A stretch of 64,000 bases of DNA. Source: Defluviitoga tunisiensis. Lineage in GTDB: Bacteria > Thermotogota > Thermotogae > Petrotogales > Petrotogaceae. The stretch lies in assembly GCF_000953715.1 (NCBI RefSeq), contig NZ_LN824141.1:220676-284675 (forward strand), in the 5' to 3' direction. Each line of letters begins with the position of its first letter. The first letter of the stretch is position 1. The translations under genes were made by a program, and so were the position numbers. A model generated the notes under the pieces. That model had not been told where the DNA came from. It did no database searches and was given only the letters and a program-made list of their open reading frames with translations. This document shows positions 9,132 to 18,566 of this stretch, piece after piece.

Positions 9132-9992
9132 TTGCAACAAAAATATAAAGCATATATAAACTTATTTTTAGTGACTCTAATATGGGGAAGCACTTTTCCA
9201 CTTCACAAAGCAGTTTTGACAGACGAGTATACATTTCCTTATTTATTTGTCAGATTTTTTATAGCTGGAATATTTTCATTTATAATTTGGAGAAAGCAAT
9301 CGTTTAAATACGGTATGATATTAGGAGTCATCCTTGGATTAGGTCACGCTCTTCAAACTTATGGTATTAATTTTACTGATGCATCTAAAAGTGGCTTTAT
9401 AACATCCCTTTATATTCCATTTACTCCGATAATTTCCTTCTTAATTGAAAAAGAAAAACCAAATTTAATTCAATGGATATGTTTCCCCTTATCTTTACTT
9501 GGTTCTTATATGCTTTTTGGAGGTATATCAGGATTTAATTTTGGCGATTTTTTAACTTTTATAGGTGCCGTTTTGTTCGCACTTCATATTGTGTTGATTA
9601 CTAAATTTTCTAAAAAAGTTCAAGAAACCTCGCTGTTAGCTTATCAATTTCTTTTTGCAGCTGTTATCAATTTACTCCTCTCATTTAATTCTAATTGGAG
9701 TTTAACTAACACTATTATCGCAACAACATTATACACATCTATAATTGCCACAGTTTTAGTTAATTTTGTTCAAGTGAAGTATCAAAAAGTTGTTGGCTCT
9801 AATTCAACTGTTCTTATATTCATTGGAGAACCTATTTTTGCTTCATTATTTTCTTTTATATTTCTTAAGGAAAGATTTTCATATCTTCAATTAATAGGAG
9901 CAATTTTAATGATATTGGTTATTTTGTTAACTTCTTTTTCTGACAAAATAATTGTCCATTTTACAAAACCTATAAATACAAAAGAATTATAA
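9132..9992 (+). CDS. EamA/DMT-family transporter
   Basis: This 286-residue protein has ten hydrophobic segments arranged as two EamA repeats. The first begins INLFLVTLIWGSTFPLHKA and the second contains IGEPIFASLFSFIFLKERFS, the typical E-P motif of drug/metabolite transporters. These inner-membrane carriers move amino acids, nucleosides or drugs. The substrate is unassigned. The TTG start at 9132 sits 8 bp after GGAGG. The IscB-type element begins 22 bp after the stop codon. Confidence 0.9.
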   Translation: MQQKYKAYINLFLVTLIWGSTFPLHKAVLTDEYTFPYLFVRFFIAGIFSFIIWRKQSFKYGMILGVILGLGHALQTYGINFTDASKSGFITSLYIPFTPIISFLIEKEKPNLIQWICFPLSLLGSYMLFGGISGFNFGDFLTFIGAVLFALHIVLITKFSKKVQETSLLAYQFLFAAVINLLLSFNSNWSLTNTIIATTLYTSIIATVLVNFVQVKYQKVVGSNSTVLIFIGEPIFASLFSFIFLKERFSYLQLIGAILMILVILLTSFSDKIIVHFTKPINTKEL

Positions 9993-10014
9993 AGTAAAAA
10001 CATATGTCAATTAC

Positions 10015-10264
10015 CCACCGCCCCTAGAGGCGGGGGCTTGTAGAAATACAAGCTCGGTTGATTAGCCTATGTCATTAGCTTTTGCTAATGATTAGTTATA
10101 GCAGAATATATAGTCACCGTGGGATGCTCCACAAGTCCCATGCTCTGAGGGTAATGGTTAAACATCTCTGAGGGGTAGGAGAAGTGCTGTTACCATTAAA
10201 CCTGCTATAACATTGGCGATGTGGACCTACAGGCTTCGGCCTGACTTACCTTGATGGAGGTAAA
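10015..10264 (+). ncRNA. HEARO RNA (IscB omega-RNA)
   Basis: This GC-richer 250-nt region directly abuts an IscB reading frame, the defining context of HEARO RNAs. Visible structure includes CCGCC/GGCGG, CTTGT/ACAAG, CATTAGC (10073-10079)/GCTAATG (10084-10090), the long-range TTATAGCAG (10096-10104)/CTGCTATAA (10202-10210) pairing, TAATGGT (10152-10158)/ACCATTA (10192-10198), and CAGGC-TTCG-GCCTG (10230-10243). GAGGGGTAGGAG lies in the central loop. In intact systems this RNA guides IscB, with the guide taken from sequence 5' of the conserved scaffold, here across the EamA 3' end. Helices were read by eye, without a covariance search. Confidence 0.82.
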
Positions 10265-10900
10265 TTGTATGGAATGAAGCCTGTTCAAAAACCATTAAAG
10301 GACGCAACATTTATGTCTACTATAAGATGGAAATTGGTCAATGCGCTGATGTGTGACTACACTTACGGTTATATTACAAAATCCAAAAGAGTAAGTCTTG
10401 GTTTGGAAAAGACACATTATAACGATGCATTTTGCATAGCAGGTGGAATTAATCAACAGAGAATAGAACCTATCTATTTTGAGCAAATTAGGAGAAACAA
10501 TCGTTCACTCGAAAAGTTCTATGATGCAAAATATGTTGATATAAGAGATAAGTCTATTAAAACAGGACAAGAGCTTTTCTGTGGTAGAAGGACACGGAAC
10601 AAAAACTTAAATGAAGAAAATCTTCATAAGTATCGTGGAGCTAAAAAATCAAAAGGCAGAAGAAATATTCGTAAGCAAAGATACGCTTATCAGCCTAAAG
10701 ATATTGTTACCTTTGAGAGCAAAAAATATTCAGTTCAAGGTGTACAGAACAAAGGTGAATATATTAAGCTAATGGAAATGTCTAAGCCAGTTAAAACAGA
10801 TTTAGTTAAGCCCTATATGTTTAGGAAAGGATTTAGTATGTTTTATAACTGCAATTCATCACCCACTTACAGAAGTGGGAGTCTTCTTGCAGGAAAATGA
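10265..10900 (+). pseudogene. iscB: IscB remnant: C-terminal half (RuvC-III onward) of an RNA-guided nuclease
   Basis: The 211-residue frame begins at TTG 10265, 5 nt after GGAGG. ATG 10274 is an alternative. It starts inside the segment before RuvC-III: KPLKDATFMSTIRWK, then LGLEKTHYNDAFCIAGG with the catalytic-type H51 and D54, then RNNRSLEKFYDAKYVD and KGRRNIRKQRYAYQP, all typical of the IscB C-terminus. The usual N-terminal PLMP domain, RuvC-I, arginine-rich helix, RuvC-II and the HNH domain are missing, about half of a normal ~430-residue protein. An ATG in another frame (10269) reads only two codons before TGA, consistent with a deletion just after the original start. It should lack nuclease activity. 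Confidence 0.85.
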
Positions 10901-10918
10901 TAAAGAGGTGAATTTTAA

Positions 10919-11956
10919 ATGAAATATATCGATATCAGAAGCGATACAGTAACTCAACCTACTCAAGAGATGAGAGACGCCATGTATAATGCAGTAGTTG
11001 GAGATGATGTTTACGATGAGGACCCTACAATAAAAAAATTAGAGGTTTATGCAGCTGAAATTGTTGGAAAAGAAGCTGCTCTATTTGTCCCTAGCGGTAC
11101 TTTTGGAAATCAACTTTCTATCTTCACTCATTGTGAAAGAGGAAATGAGGTCATCTTAGATGATAGTTGCCATATAGTTATTCATGAAGTTGGGGCTTCA
11201 TCTGTAATAGCTGGAGTTCAACTAAGGACTATTAAAAGTGATAAAGGCATTATGTCTCCTCAAGAAGTAAGGAGTAAAATTAGGAAAGGTGAAGAAGATA
11301 TTCATTTTCCTTCAACAGGGTTAATTTGCTTAGAAAACGCTCACTCAAACGGAAGAGTTATCCCACTTGAGAATATGAAAGAAATTCATGAAATAGCAAA
11401 AGAAAATAAAATCCCTGTTCATTTAGATGGAGCAAGAATATTTAATGCCTCAACTTATTTGAAAGTTGATCCAAAAGAGATTACACAGTATTGTGATTCA
11501 ATAATGTTCTGTTTATCCAAGGGGTTATGCGCACCTGTTGGTTCGATGGTCGCAGGAAGTAAGTCATTTATTGAAAAGGCAAAGAAAAAAAGAAAACTTA
11601 TGGGCGGGGGTATGAGACAAGCAGGTTTTTTAGCCGCAGCAGGATTAGTTGCACTAGAAAAAATGAGAGATCGCTTACATGAAGACCATGAAAATGCAAG
11701 ATATATGGGAAAAGAATTGAGCAAAATTCCAGAAATATCTATCAATTTGGATGATATCCAAATTAATATGGTTTTTTTCACTTTGAACATTGATAATGTT
11801 GAAGAGATGGTAAGTTACTTTTTGGATAAAGGTATAAAAATTAATCCCCCTGAAAATGGAATGTTTAGGTTTGTAACAAATTACTGGGTTACCAAAAGAG
11901 ATATCGACTACATAATAAAAACCCTAAAAGATTTTTTATCTTTAAAAGCGAGATAA
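10919..11956 (+). CDS. ltaE: Low-specificity L-threonine aldolase
   Basis: This 345-residue fold-type I PLP enzyme cleaves L-threonine or L-allo-threonine to glycine and acetaldehyde. It shows [11 protein letters not shown] and [10 protein letters not shown] near the N-terminus, H85 stacking on the cofactor, [11 protein letters not shown], and the PLP-binding lysine K201 in [27 protein letters not shown] follows as in family members. AGAGGTGA lies 9 bp before the ATG and only some 30 bp after the IscB element's right end. The small FlhB-like gene follows after 5 bp. Confidence 0.95.
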   Translation: MKYIDIRSDTVTQPTQEMRDAMYNAVVGDDVYDEDPTIKKLEVYAAEIVGKEAALFVPSGTFGNQLSIFTHCERGNEVILDDSCHIVIHEVGASSVIAGVQLRTIKSDKGIMSPQEVRSKIRKGEEDIHFPSTGLICLENAHSNGRVIPLENMKEIHEIAKENKIPVHLDGARIFNASTYLKVDPKEITQYCDSIMFCLSKGLCAPVGSMVAGSKSFIEKAKKKRKLMGGGMRQAGFLAAAGLVALEKMRDRLHEDHENARYMGKELSKIPEISINLDDIQINMVFFTLNIDNVEEMVSYFLDKGIKINPPENGMFRFVTNYWVTKRDIDYIIKTLKDFLSLKAR

Positions 11957-11961
11957 AGATA

Positions 11962-12222
11962 ATGGAGAAAAAGAAGGTTGTTGCATTACGGTATAAAAAA
12001 GGAGTAGATAATGCACCAAAAGTAGTAGCAAAAGGCATGGATCTGATAGCCCAAAGAATTCTGGAGATCGCTGAAAAGGAAAATATACCCATTATCAAAA
12101 ATGAAAAAGCTGTAGAAGATTTCTATGGTATTGATTTAGATGATGAAATACCTTCTGAACTTTATGAAATAGCTGCAGAAATCATAGCTTTTGTCTATAA
12201 ATTGGATAAGCAACATATTTGA
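11962..12222 (+). CDS. Small stand-alone FlhB/EscU C-terminal-like protein
   Basis: The 86-residue protein resembles the cytoplasmic C-terminal domain of the flagellar export protein FlhB, including [21 protein letters not shown] and [15 protein letters not shown]. The NPTH autocleavage motif and the membrane domain are absent. Such FhlB/YlqH-type proteins occur alone in many bacteria, and in some can partly substitute for the FlhB tail. Its role here is unknown. It follows ltaE with weak ribosome-binding potential, which suggests translational coupling, and ends 5 bp before the convergent ispE. Confidence 0.85.
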   Translation: MEKKKVVALRYKKGVDNAPKVVAKGMDLIAQRILEIAEKENIPIIKNEKAVEDFYGIDLDDEIPSELYEIAAEIIAFVYKLDKQHI

Positions 12223-12227
12223 TAATT

Positions 12228-12995
12228 TCACTCACAAACTCTAAATATAGTGCTTCCTGTTCCGCTCATAAGTGCAAAAATAGTACCTTTTTCTTTTTCT
12301 ATCTCATGTTTTTGTTCTTGCAATTGAGGATTTATTTTAAAAACAATTTGTTCAAATACGTTGAAGGCGTTTTTTTTAGCAACTTCAACGTTTTTGTTTT
12401 TTAACGAACAATATAGAAGATGGGGGTCCCCTTTATGCTTTATTTCTTTCCATTGCTGATCCAATAGTTCATACATCTTTTTAGTGTCTATTCTTAAAGG
12501 CATCGGATATAATTTTATATTAATATCTAACGGTTCCAAATACTCTAAAATATCTCCTTTACCTCTTCCTATGGCGGTTCCTCCATTTAATAGAAAAGGA
12601 ACATCACTTCCTATTTTTTTGGCAATATCAAATATATCTCTTTCTGATATATTAAAATTTTTCGCTAAAAATCTTAAAAGAGCAGCGGAATCTGCACTTC
12701 CGCCGCCAACGCCCCCTCCAAGCGGGAGTTTTTTTACTAATTTTATTTTTAAGTTAAAATCATAAATACCGGTTTCTTTTTTAAATATTTCTATTGTTTG
12801 TTTTAATATGTTATCTTTCCAGGGTATTGACAACTCTGGTTCACTTTCAAAAAATTCTTTTTCAGAAAAATCCACATAAATAATATCGTGTTCTTTTATG
12901 GATTGAAACAAGGTTAATATATCATGGTATCCATCGTCCCTTTTTTTTATTACATCTAAGTAGAGATTAACTTTCCCATAAGCTTTTAACATCAT
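12228..12995 (-). CDS. ispE: 4-diphosphocytidyl-2-C-methyl-D-erythritol kinase
   Basis: IspE phosphorylates CDP-methylerythritol in the non-mevalonate isoprenoid pathway. The 255-residue GHMP kinase has AYGKVNLYLDV at the N-terminus, the ATP-binding glycine loop PLGGGVGGGSADSAALL and the C-terminal LMSGTGSTIFRV. Two adjacent ATG codons (12995 and 12992) are possible starts. GGAGAAG lies about 12 bp upstream. It is the last gene of a dprA-glgB-ispE run, 23 bp after glgB. Confidence 0.95.
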   Translation of the reverse strand: MMLKAYGKVNLYLDVIKKRDDGYHDILTLFQSIKEHDIIYVDFSEKEFFESEPELSIPWKDNILKQTIEIFKKETGIYDFNLKIKLVKKLPLGGGVGGGSADSAALLRFLAKNFNISERDIFDIAKKIGSDVPFLLNGGTAIGRGKGDILEYLEPLDINIKLYPMPLRIDTKKMYELLDQQWKEIKHKGDPHLLYCSLKNKNVEVAKKNAFNVFEQIVFKINPQLQEQKHEIEKEKGTIFALMSGTGSTIFRVCE

Positions 12996-13018
12996 ATATT
13001 ACATCTTCTCCATTATAT

Positions 13019-15205
13019 TCATTTTATTATATATTTAAAATACATACCAGCCAATGGTGGTAAAGTCAAAATGATGGATTGTTCTCTTCCATGCATTGGA
13101 ACATCTTGTGAATAAACCTCTTTTGGATTATCAATTCCACTGCCATAGTATTCTTTCCAGTCGCTATTTAATATCTCTTGATAAACACCTTTTTTGGGTA
13201 CTCCTATTCTATAATTTTCTCTCGGTACAGGTGTGAAATTAAAAATGCAAACTATTAATTCTTCTTGATTTTTAGATTTTCTGACAAAAGAGATAACACT
13301 GTTTTCTGTATCATTAAAATCTATCCATTCAAATCCATCATAACTATGATCTACCTCAAAAAGTGATTTATATTTTTTATATATCTTGTTCAAATCCTTT
13401 AAAAAAACACTAGTTTTCTCATGAGGTTCATATTGTAGCAAATGCCAATCTAAACTGTGCAAACAATCCCACTCTTTTCTTTGAGCAATTTCCGCACCCA
13501 TAAAAAGTAACTTTTTACCAGGATGTGCATACATATAAGAATAAAATAACCTAAGATTAGCAAATTTTTGCCAATCATCCCCTGGCATCTTTTCTAAAAG
13601 AGACCTTTTCCCGTAAACTACTTCATCATGTGATATAGAGAGGATAAAATTTTCTGAAAAGGCATAAAGTAAAGAAAACGTCAGATCGTTTTGATGATAT
13701 TTTCGAAATATAGGATCCTTACTAAAATACCTTAAAGTGTCATTCATCCAACCCATATTCCATTTAAATGAAAACCCTAATCCTCCCAAGTGAACTGGTT
13801 TTGTTACACCAGGAAAAGCTGTGGACTCTTCTGCTATTGTTAAGATTCCAGGAAAATACTGGTAAGCAACTGTATTTAATTGTTTTAAAAAATCAATTGC
13901 TTCTAAATTTTCTCTTCCACCATATTTATTAGGTATCCATTCTCCATCTTTTCTACTATAATCTAAATAAACCATAGATGCAACGGCATCTACCCTTAAT
14001 CCATCAATATGATACTTTTCCAACCAAAATAATGCATTGGATAACAAGAAATTCTTTACTTCGTACCTTCCATAATTAAATATATATGTCCCCCAATCTT
14101 TATGTTCTCCAAGCCTTGGATCAAAATGTTCATATAGCGCTGTCCCATCAAATCTACCCAAAGCAAACGAATCTTTTGGAAAATGTCCAGGAACCCAATC
14201 AATAAAGACTCCTATATTATTTTGATGCATTACATCAACAAAATACATAAAATCTTCGGGTTTACCAAATCTGCTTGTTGGAGCAAAATAACCAGTGACT
14301 TGATAACCCCATGATATATCCAAAGGATGTTCTGCTATAGGAAGTAATTCAATATGTGTGAAATTATGTTCTTTAACATGTTTAACTAATTTTTGAGCTA
14401 AATCTCTATAATTTAAAAATTCATTTCCATCTTTTCTTGCCCATGAACCCAAATGAACTTCATATATCGAGATAGGTTCTTCAAACCAATTAATTCCTTC
14501 CCTTTTTTCCATCCATTCTTCATCCTGCCACTTATGCTTATCGTCTACATCATAAACTATAGCAGCAGTGTTAGGTCGAACTTCAAAATAGGTTCCGTAA
14601 GGATCTGTTTTTAGAAGTATCTCACCATTTTGAGTTTTAATTTCAAATTTATATAAATCCCCTTCCACTACATTTGGAATGAAGATTTCCCAAATGCCTG
14701 ATACACCAAGTACTCTCATTTGATGAACTCTTCCGTCCCAATTATTAAAATTACCTACCACACTTACCCTTTTGGCATTTGGTGCCCAAGTTGCAAATAA
14801 TACCCCATTTACACCCTTTATCTTCATAGGGTGTGCCCCTAATTTTTCATATATCTTATAATGATTCCCTTCATTAAATAGATACCTATCATATTCAGAA
14901 ATAACAGGTAGAAAAGAATAGGGATCGACAGTACGCCATTTATGTCCATCCTGGGCAACATATTCAAATTCATATTCAAAAAACTCTGTTCCTTCTATCT
15001 TTTTTTCAAAAAGCCCGCTAGGATGTATTTTATCTAGTTTGATTTTCTTATCTTGTGTTATCAAATAAGCTTCTTTTGCAAAAGGTTGAATAGTTCTCAC
15101 AATAAGATTTTTTTCATCTAATTTTCTTAAACCAAGATAGATAAAAGGATCATGGCACTCTGCGTTTATTAACATTTTAATTTCATCATCAGTCAATATT
15201 GGCAT
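13019..15205 (-). CDS. glgB: 1,4-alpha-glucan branching enzyme, GH13
   Basis: The 728-residue length and architecture fit GlgB: an N-terminal beta domain (about 1-105), a CBM48 module with [24 protein letters not shown], then the GH13 barrel. Catalytic motifs are [15 protein letters not shown] (nucleophile Asp), [13 protein letters not shown] (acid/base Glu) and [14 protein letters not shown]. It introduces alpha-1,6 branches into glycogen in the cytoplasm. The ATG at 15205 has AAGGAGAG 7 bp upstream, overlapping the dprA 3' end, so it is probably translationally coupled to dprA. Confidence 0.97.
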   Translation of the reverse strand: MPILTDDEIKMLINAECHDPFIYLGLRKLDEKNLIVRTIQPFAKEAYLITQDKKIKLDKIHPSGLFEKKIEGTEFFEYEFEYVAQDGHKWRTVDPYSFLPVISEYDRYLFNEGNHYKIYEKLGAHPMKIKGVNGVLFATWAPNAKRVSVVGNFNNWDGRVHQMRVLGVSGIWEIFIPNVVEGDLYKFEIKTQNGEILLKTDPYGTYFEVRPNTAAIVYDVDDKHKWQDEEWMEKREGINWFEEPISIYEVHLGSWARKDGNEFLNYRDLAQKLVKHVKEHNFTHIELLPIAEHPLDISWGYQVTGYFAPTSRFGKPEDFMYFVDVMHQNNIGVFIDWVPGHFPKDSFALGRFDGTALYEHFDPRLGEHKDWGTYIFNYGRYEVKNFLLSNALFWLEKYHIDGLRVDAVASMVYLDYSRKDGEWIPNKYGGRENLEAIDFLKQLNTVAYQYFPGILTIAEESTAFPGVTKPVHLGGLGFSFKWNMGWMNDTLRYFSKDPIFRKYHQNDLTFSLLYAFSENFILSISHDEVVYGKRSLLEKMPGDDWQKFANLRLFYSYMYAHPGKKLLFMGAEIAQRKEWDCLHSLDWHLLQYEPHEKTSVFLKDLNKIYKKYKSLFEVDHSYDGFEWIDFNDTENSVISFVRKSKNQEELIVCIFNFTPVPRENYRIGVPKKGVYQEILNSDWKEYYGSGIDNPKEVYSQDVPMHGREQSIILTLPPLAGMYFKYIIK

Positions 15206-15209
15206 GGGA

Positions 15210-16214
15210 TCACTCTCCTTCTTTCAAAATATAGTAAACTCCATTTTCCTGACCAATAACACCTTCTATTTCCATTTTCATTATAGTTGATAAAATTAAT
15301 GATACATCTTCATTTATAGAATCACAAATTAGATCTAAATTATCTTTCCCATTCATTATTGATTGAAGTATATGATTCTCTAATATAGAATTTTTATCTT
15401 CTATGATTGTATTGTTATTATCAAAAGTCTTGTTAACTCTGAATAATTCTCTAAGTTGCTCTAAAGAAATTATTGGCGTAGCACCACTATATATGAGGTA
15501 ATTTGTTCCATATGAGTTTATACGTGTAATATCCCCAGGCACAGCTAAAACTTCTCTCCCATAATCTAGGGCATACCTAGCAGTAATAAGTGAGCCACTT
15601 TTCTTTGAAGCTTCTACTACAATGGTTTTTTCTGAAAGTCCAGCAATTATTCTATTTCTATAAGGGAATGTATACCTTGCAGGCCTAGTTCCGGGAAAGT
15701 ACTCTGATAAAATTAAACCTTCATTTTTTATTCTGGCATACAGGTTCTCGTTTGATTTGGGGTAAACAACATCTATTCCATTTCCTAAAACTGCTATAGT
15801 CTTTTTAGAATTTATATGGGCTATAGAATCTATTCCATAAGCCATTCCACTAACAATGGTATAACTATCTAATGTTTTTGCTATATTTTCACAAACCGTT
15901 TTTCCATAACTGGTTGGCTTCCTACTACCAACAATTGATACTTTCATACTTTTCATCAAAGAAATATCTCCAAAATAGTAAATAATGATAGGGGGATCAT
16001 TTGTTTCTTTCAAAAGATCAGGATATGCTTCATCCCAATAAGTCAAGATTTTTAAGTCTTTGACCTGATTTAATCTTTTAAATATATTTCTTTTCTTTTC
16101 TTCATAATCTTCTTTAAATACTGTGGGCAATGTATTGTTATCAACAAATTCAATTAATTCTCGATTATTTTTTTTATAAACTTCTTTAAGAGTTATTAGA
16201 TCTAAAACATTCAG
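15210..16214 (-). CDS. dprA: DNA-processing protein DprA, apparent CTG start
   Basis: DprA loads RecA on incoming single-stranded DNA during transformation. The Rossmann-like core has [36 protein letters not shown] and [23 protein letters not shown]-terminal winged-helix-like tail follows. The first canonical start is TTG at 16130, but the frame stays open upstream and gives [20 protein letters not shown], matching the N-terminal helices of the family. That segment begins at CTG 16214, 7 bp after AAGGGAGGG, with no ATG/GTG/TTG in frame. A copy of the dispersed repeat ends exactly at this ribosome binding site, so its insertion may have removed the original start. Confidence 0.85.
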   Translation of the reverse strand: MNVLDLITLKEVYKKNNRELIEFVDNNTLPTVFKEDYEEKKRNIFKRLNQVKDLKILTYWDEAYPDLLKETNDPPIIIYYFGDISLMKSMKVSIVGSRKPTSYGKTVCENIAKTLDSYTIVSGMAYGIDSIAHINSKKTIAVLGNGIDVVYPKSNENLYARIKNEGLILSEYFPGTRPARYTFPYRNRIIAGLSEKTIVVEASKKSGSLITARYALDYGREVLAVPGDITRINSYGTNYLIYSGATPIISLEQLRELFRVNKTFDNNNTIIEDKNSILENHILQSIMNGKDNLDLICDSINEDVSLILSTIMKMEIEGVIGQENGVYYILKEGE

Positions 16215-16228
16215 TTTAAAACCCTCCC

Positions 16229-16405
16229 TTTAGAAATTCTAAAATCTGCAATATATATATAAGTTTCGTATTTGATTTTTTTACAAAATACTTACCAACT
16301 TCTAATCTTCATTATCTTTTAATTTCTTTAAATTCTTCGGTGCTTATAGCTGGGAAAGAGGGAGGGCTCCGCCCTTAACCCACTAAAAATTCAAAAACGA
16401 TTATT
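16229..16405 (-). repeat. Dispersed CTTTAGAAAT repeat, copy 2, upstream of dprA
   Basis: It begins CTTTAGAAATTCTAAAATC at 16228-16246 and keeps TTTTACAAAATACTTACC, TTCGGTGCTTATAGC and a GGAGGGCTCCGCCC hairpin. Read toward dprA it ends TATATT (weak -10), TTTTAGAATTTCTAAAG, then directly the GGAGGG ribosome binding site. It covers most of the gene-free 16215-16521 interval. Confidence 0.8.
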
Positions 16406-16419
16406 AATAAGTGCAACTT

Positions 16420-16495
16420 TATTTAGTACTTATAACTGAGAAAGAGGGAGGGCTCCGCCCTTAACCCATTATAAATTCAAAATAATCCATAATTT
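16420..16495 (-). repeat. Tandem partial duplication of the repeat's hairpin segment
   Basis: The segment from GTACTTATAACTGAG through AAAGAGGGAGGGCTCCGCCC and TTAACCCATTATAAATTC duplicates 16338-16395 almost exactly, including the hairpin. The high similarity suggests a recent local duplication. Confidence 0.75.
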
Positions 16496-16521
16496 ATTTG
16501 TGTATACTAAAATCTCAACGG

Positions 16522-17391
16522 TTATTTCATATTATAGAAATATTTTAACAAAGGTGAATCGTTTGGAATCACCAAAATACTCTTTTCAAATGATTCTTTA
16601 TAAATTTGAGTTATTTTTTGTAATTCATAAAAATCCATATCTTGTGAATATGCCTCTGAATATATATTAGTAGCACTAGCTTCCCCAGTTCCTCTTATGA
16701 TTTCAGCCTCTTTTTGAGCATCTGATTTTATTATGCTGACTTTTTTATCAGCCTCTGCCTTCATTTTTTGAGCTTCTTTTTCTCCTTCAGCCCTAAGTTG
16801 AGCTGCCATAGCATATCTTTCACTTTTCATTCTTTCATAAACAGCTTGAGTATTTTCTTGAGGTAGATCCGTCCTTTTTAGTCTAACATCTATTATACTA
16901 ATTCCAAAATCTTTTAAAGAGTTTACACTACGTTTTTTTATTTCTTCTAATATTTTAAGCCTTTGTATAGATAATACTTCTGAAAAAGAGTAGGTGCCTA
17001 TTACATCTCTAACATGAGAATAAACAATATCGTCTATCCTTGTCATTGCTACCTCCATAGTTCCCAATGTTTCTATAAATCTTTTAGGATCTTCTATCCT
17101 CCATATTGCATAAGTATCTGCTAGAACAGTACGTCTATCGAAAGTAATGACTCTTTCTACTGGAATATCATAAATCATAAATCTTTTTTCAAACTTGACA
17201 ACATTGTCGATGAATGGCGCTTTTACGTAAACGCCAGGTTCGGTTCTTACATTTTTAATCTCTCCAAATCTAAGTACAACTGCTTGTTGAGTTTGTTCTA
17301 CTATGTAAAAAGATGTTAATCCAAAGAAAAGCCCTAAAAATACAATTATTATTGTAACTGCCCAAATAGTCATTTTCGTCATCTCAATCAT
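16522..17391 (-). CDS. hflC: SPFH/Band 7 membrane protein HflC
   Basis: The 289-residue protein has one N-terminal membrane helix (about 8-30) followed by the Band 7 domain, beginning FYIVEQTQQAVVLRFGEI, and a long Ala/Glu-rich coiled coil with YERMKSERYAMAAQLRAEGE. HflC pairs with HflK in a large periplasm-facing cage that modulates the FtsH protease. It overlaps the hflK stop by 8 bp. An in-frame ATG 9 bp further in (17382) has better spacing from the GGGGG upstream and may be the real start. No ftsH is visible nearby. Confidence 0.92.
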   Translation of the reverse strand: MIEMTKMTIWAVTIIIVFLGLFFGLTSFYIVEQTQQAVVLRFGEIKNVRTEPGVYVKAPFIDNVVKFEKRFMIYDIPVERVITFDRRTVLADTYAIWRIEDPKRFIETLGTMEVAMTRIDDIVYSHVRDVIGTYSFSEVLSIQRLKILEEIKKRSVNSLKDFGISIIDVRLKRTDLPQENTQAVYERMKSERYAMAAQLRAEGEKEAQKMKAEADKKVSIIKSDAQKEAEIIRGTGEASATNIYSEAYSQDMDFYELQKITQIYKESFEKSILVIPNDSPLLKYFYNMK

Positions 17392-18379
17392 CCCCCATAA
17401 CCTCAGCTATATTGATGAAGTTTAAGGTATCTCCTTTTTCAGATATAACTTTTATTTTTGAATTTTCAAGCATTTTTTGTATAGAGTCTAAAATCAATCT
17501 GTTCTTTGTTATTTCCTCTGACTTTCGGTATTCCTCTAACATTATTCTGAATCGTTCAGCCTCGCCAGTAGCCTTAGATATTTGCTCATAAGCATAAGCT
17601 TGTGCATCGTTTAAAATTTTTACTGCTTCTCCTTCAGCACGAGGAATTACATCATTTGCATATCTTTGGGCTTCATTTATAGAAGTTTGCTGATCTTGAC
17701 GAGCATTATTAACATCATCAAACGCAGGAACTACGGGATCAGGTGGTGTAACATCCTGTAAGTAAACATTTTCTATCTGAATACCTGCTTCATAATCGTT
17801 CATGATTTCTTGTATTCTTCTTGCAGTTTCCATAGCTACTTTATCTCTTTCTGTAGTTAAAACTTTTTCTAACTCTAATAACGCAACCATTTCTCGCAAA
17901 ACGCTCTCAGAAGTTAATTTTACTAAATCGTCTCCCTGAATTACATTAAAAGCATAATCTACGGGATCACTAACTCTATATTGCACTATAGCTTCTATAC
18001 TTATTATATTTTGATCTCCTGTAATCATTTCCGCTTCTTCTTCAACGAATACATAAGAAGTAGTTCTGCCAGAACTTGTGGTTCTAAACCCAATTTCAAT
18101 CTTATTTATTGTTCTAACATCTACGATAACATGTGATTGAAAGGGATAAGGAAGATGTAAATGTATGCCAGGACCAGTTGTTGAAGAGTATGCACCAAAG
18201 GTTTTAACTAAAGCTACTTCAGAAGGGCCAACTTGATAAACCCCCGTTAGAAGATAAGCTCCCACAGCGATTATAATAACAAGAATTATTATATTTCGCC
18301 ACCTATGTTTTCTATCGTTGCTATATTCTTTGAACTCATCATTAGGATCTACTGGATCAAATACTTCATATTCAGCCAA
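17384..18379 (-). CDS. hflK: SPFH/Band 7 membrane protein HflK
   Basis: The 331-residue protein has an acidic N-terminal tail, a membrane helix around residues 28-48, the Band 7 domain starting QVGPSEVALVKTFGAY, and VTPPDPVVPAFDDVNNARQD before the coiled-coil region, a signature of HflK. The TTG start at 18379 lies 6 bp after GAGGAGGTG. It forms a two-gene operon with hflC. A degenerate copy of the dispersed repeat is immediately upstream. Confidence 0.92.
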   Translation of the reverse strand: MAEYEVFDPVDPNDEFKEYSNDRKHRWRNIIILVIIIAVGAYLLTGVYQVGPSEVALVKTFGAYSSTTGPGIHLHLPYPFQSHVIVDVRTINKIEIGFRTTSSGRTTSYVFVEEEAEMITGDQNIISIEAIVQYRVSDPVDYAFNVIQGDDLVKLTSESVLREMVALLELEKVLTTERDKVAMETARRIQEIMNDYEAGIQIENVYLQDVTPPDPVVPAFDDVNNARQDQQTSINEAQRYANDVIPRAEGEAVKILNDAQAYAYEQISKATGEAERFRIMLEEYRKSEEITKNRLILDSIQKMLENSKIKVISEKGDTLNFINIAEVMGDD

Positions 18380-18416
18380 AACAACACCTCCTCAAATGTA
18401 AAATTATTTTGTACCC

Positions 18417-18560
18417 ACTTTAGAAATTCTAAAACATTAATTTGTTAGACGTTTCAATTTTTTCAATTATACCTTTTCAAGGGCAAACCTTATTAATTAT
18501 GAATTACTTTAAGTAAGTCTGTTGTGTTTTGACCAAAGAAATTGGGGATACGTTATCTTT
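18417..18560 (-). repeat. Dispersed repeat, copy 3 (degenerate), upstream of hflK
   Basis: It retains ACTTTAGAAATTCTAAAAC at 18418-18436 and GAATTACTTTAAGTAAG near 18500, with weaker similarity inside and no clear hairpin or TATAAT. Orientation toward hflK is the same as in the other copies. Confidence 0.55.
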
Positions 18561-18566
18561 AAAAAT

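Larger units (their letters stand above)
10015..10900 (+). mobile_element. IS200/IS605-type (ISC-like) element with HEARO RNA and truncated iscB, no transposase
   Basis: The left end follows TTAC (10011-10014), the tetranucleotide favoured as target by IS605-type elements, and starts with the hairpin CCGCC...GGCGG. The right end carries the typical CATCACCCACTTACAGAAG hairpin followed by TCTTCTTGC (about 10858-10890), overlapping the 3' end of the ORF. There is no Y1 transposase (tnpA), so movement would need one in trans. The element lies between the EamA and threonine aldolase genes. The exact right boundary is uncertain. Confidence 0.75.

Noticed and set aside
10265..10900. Calling the IscB fragment a TnpB or a complete HNH endonuclease
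   Set aside because: The RuvC-III context, RKQRY region and HEARO RNA upstream fit IscB, and no HNH motif is present in the frame.
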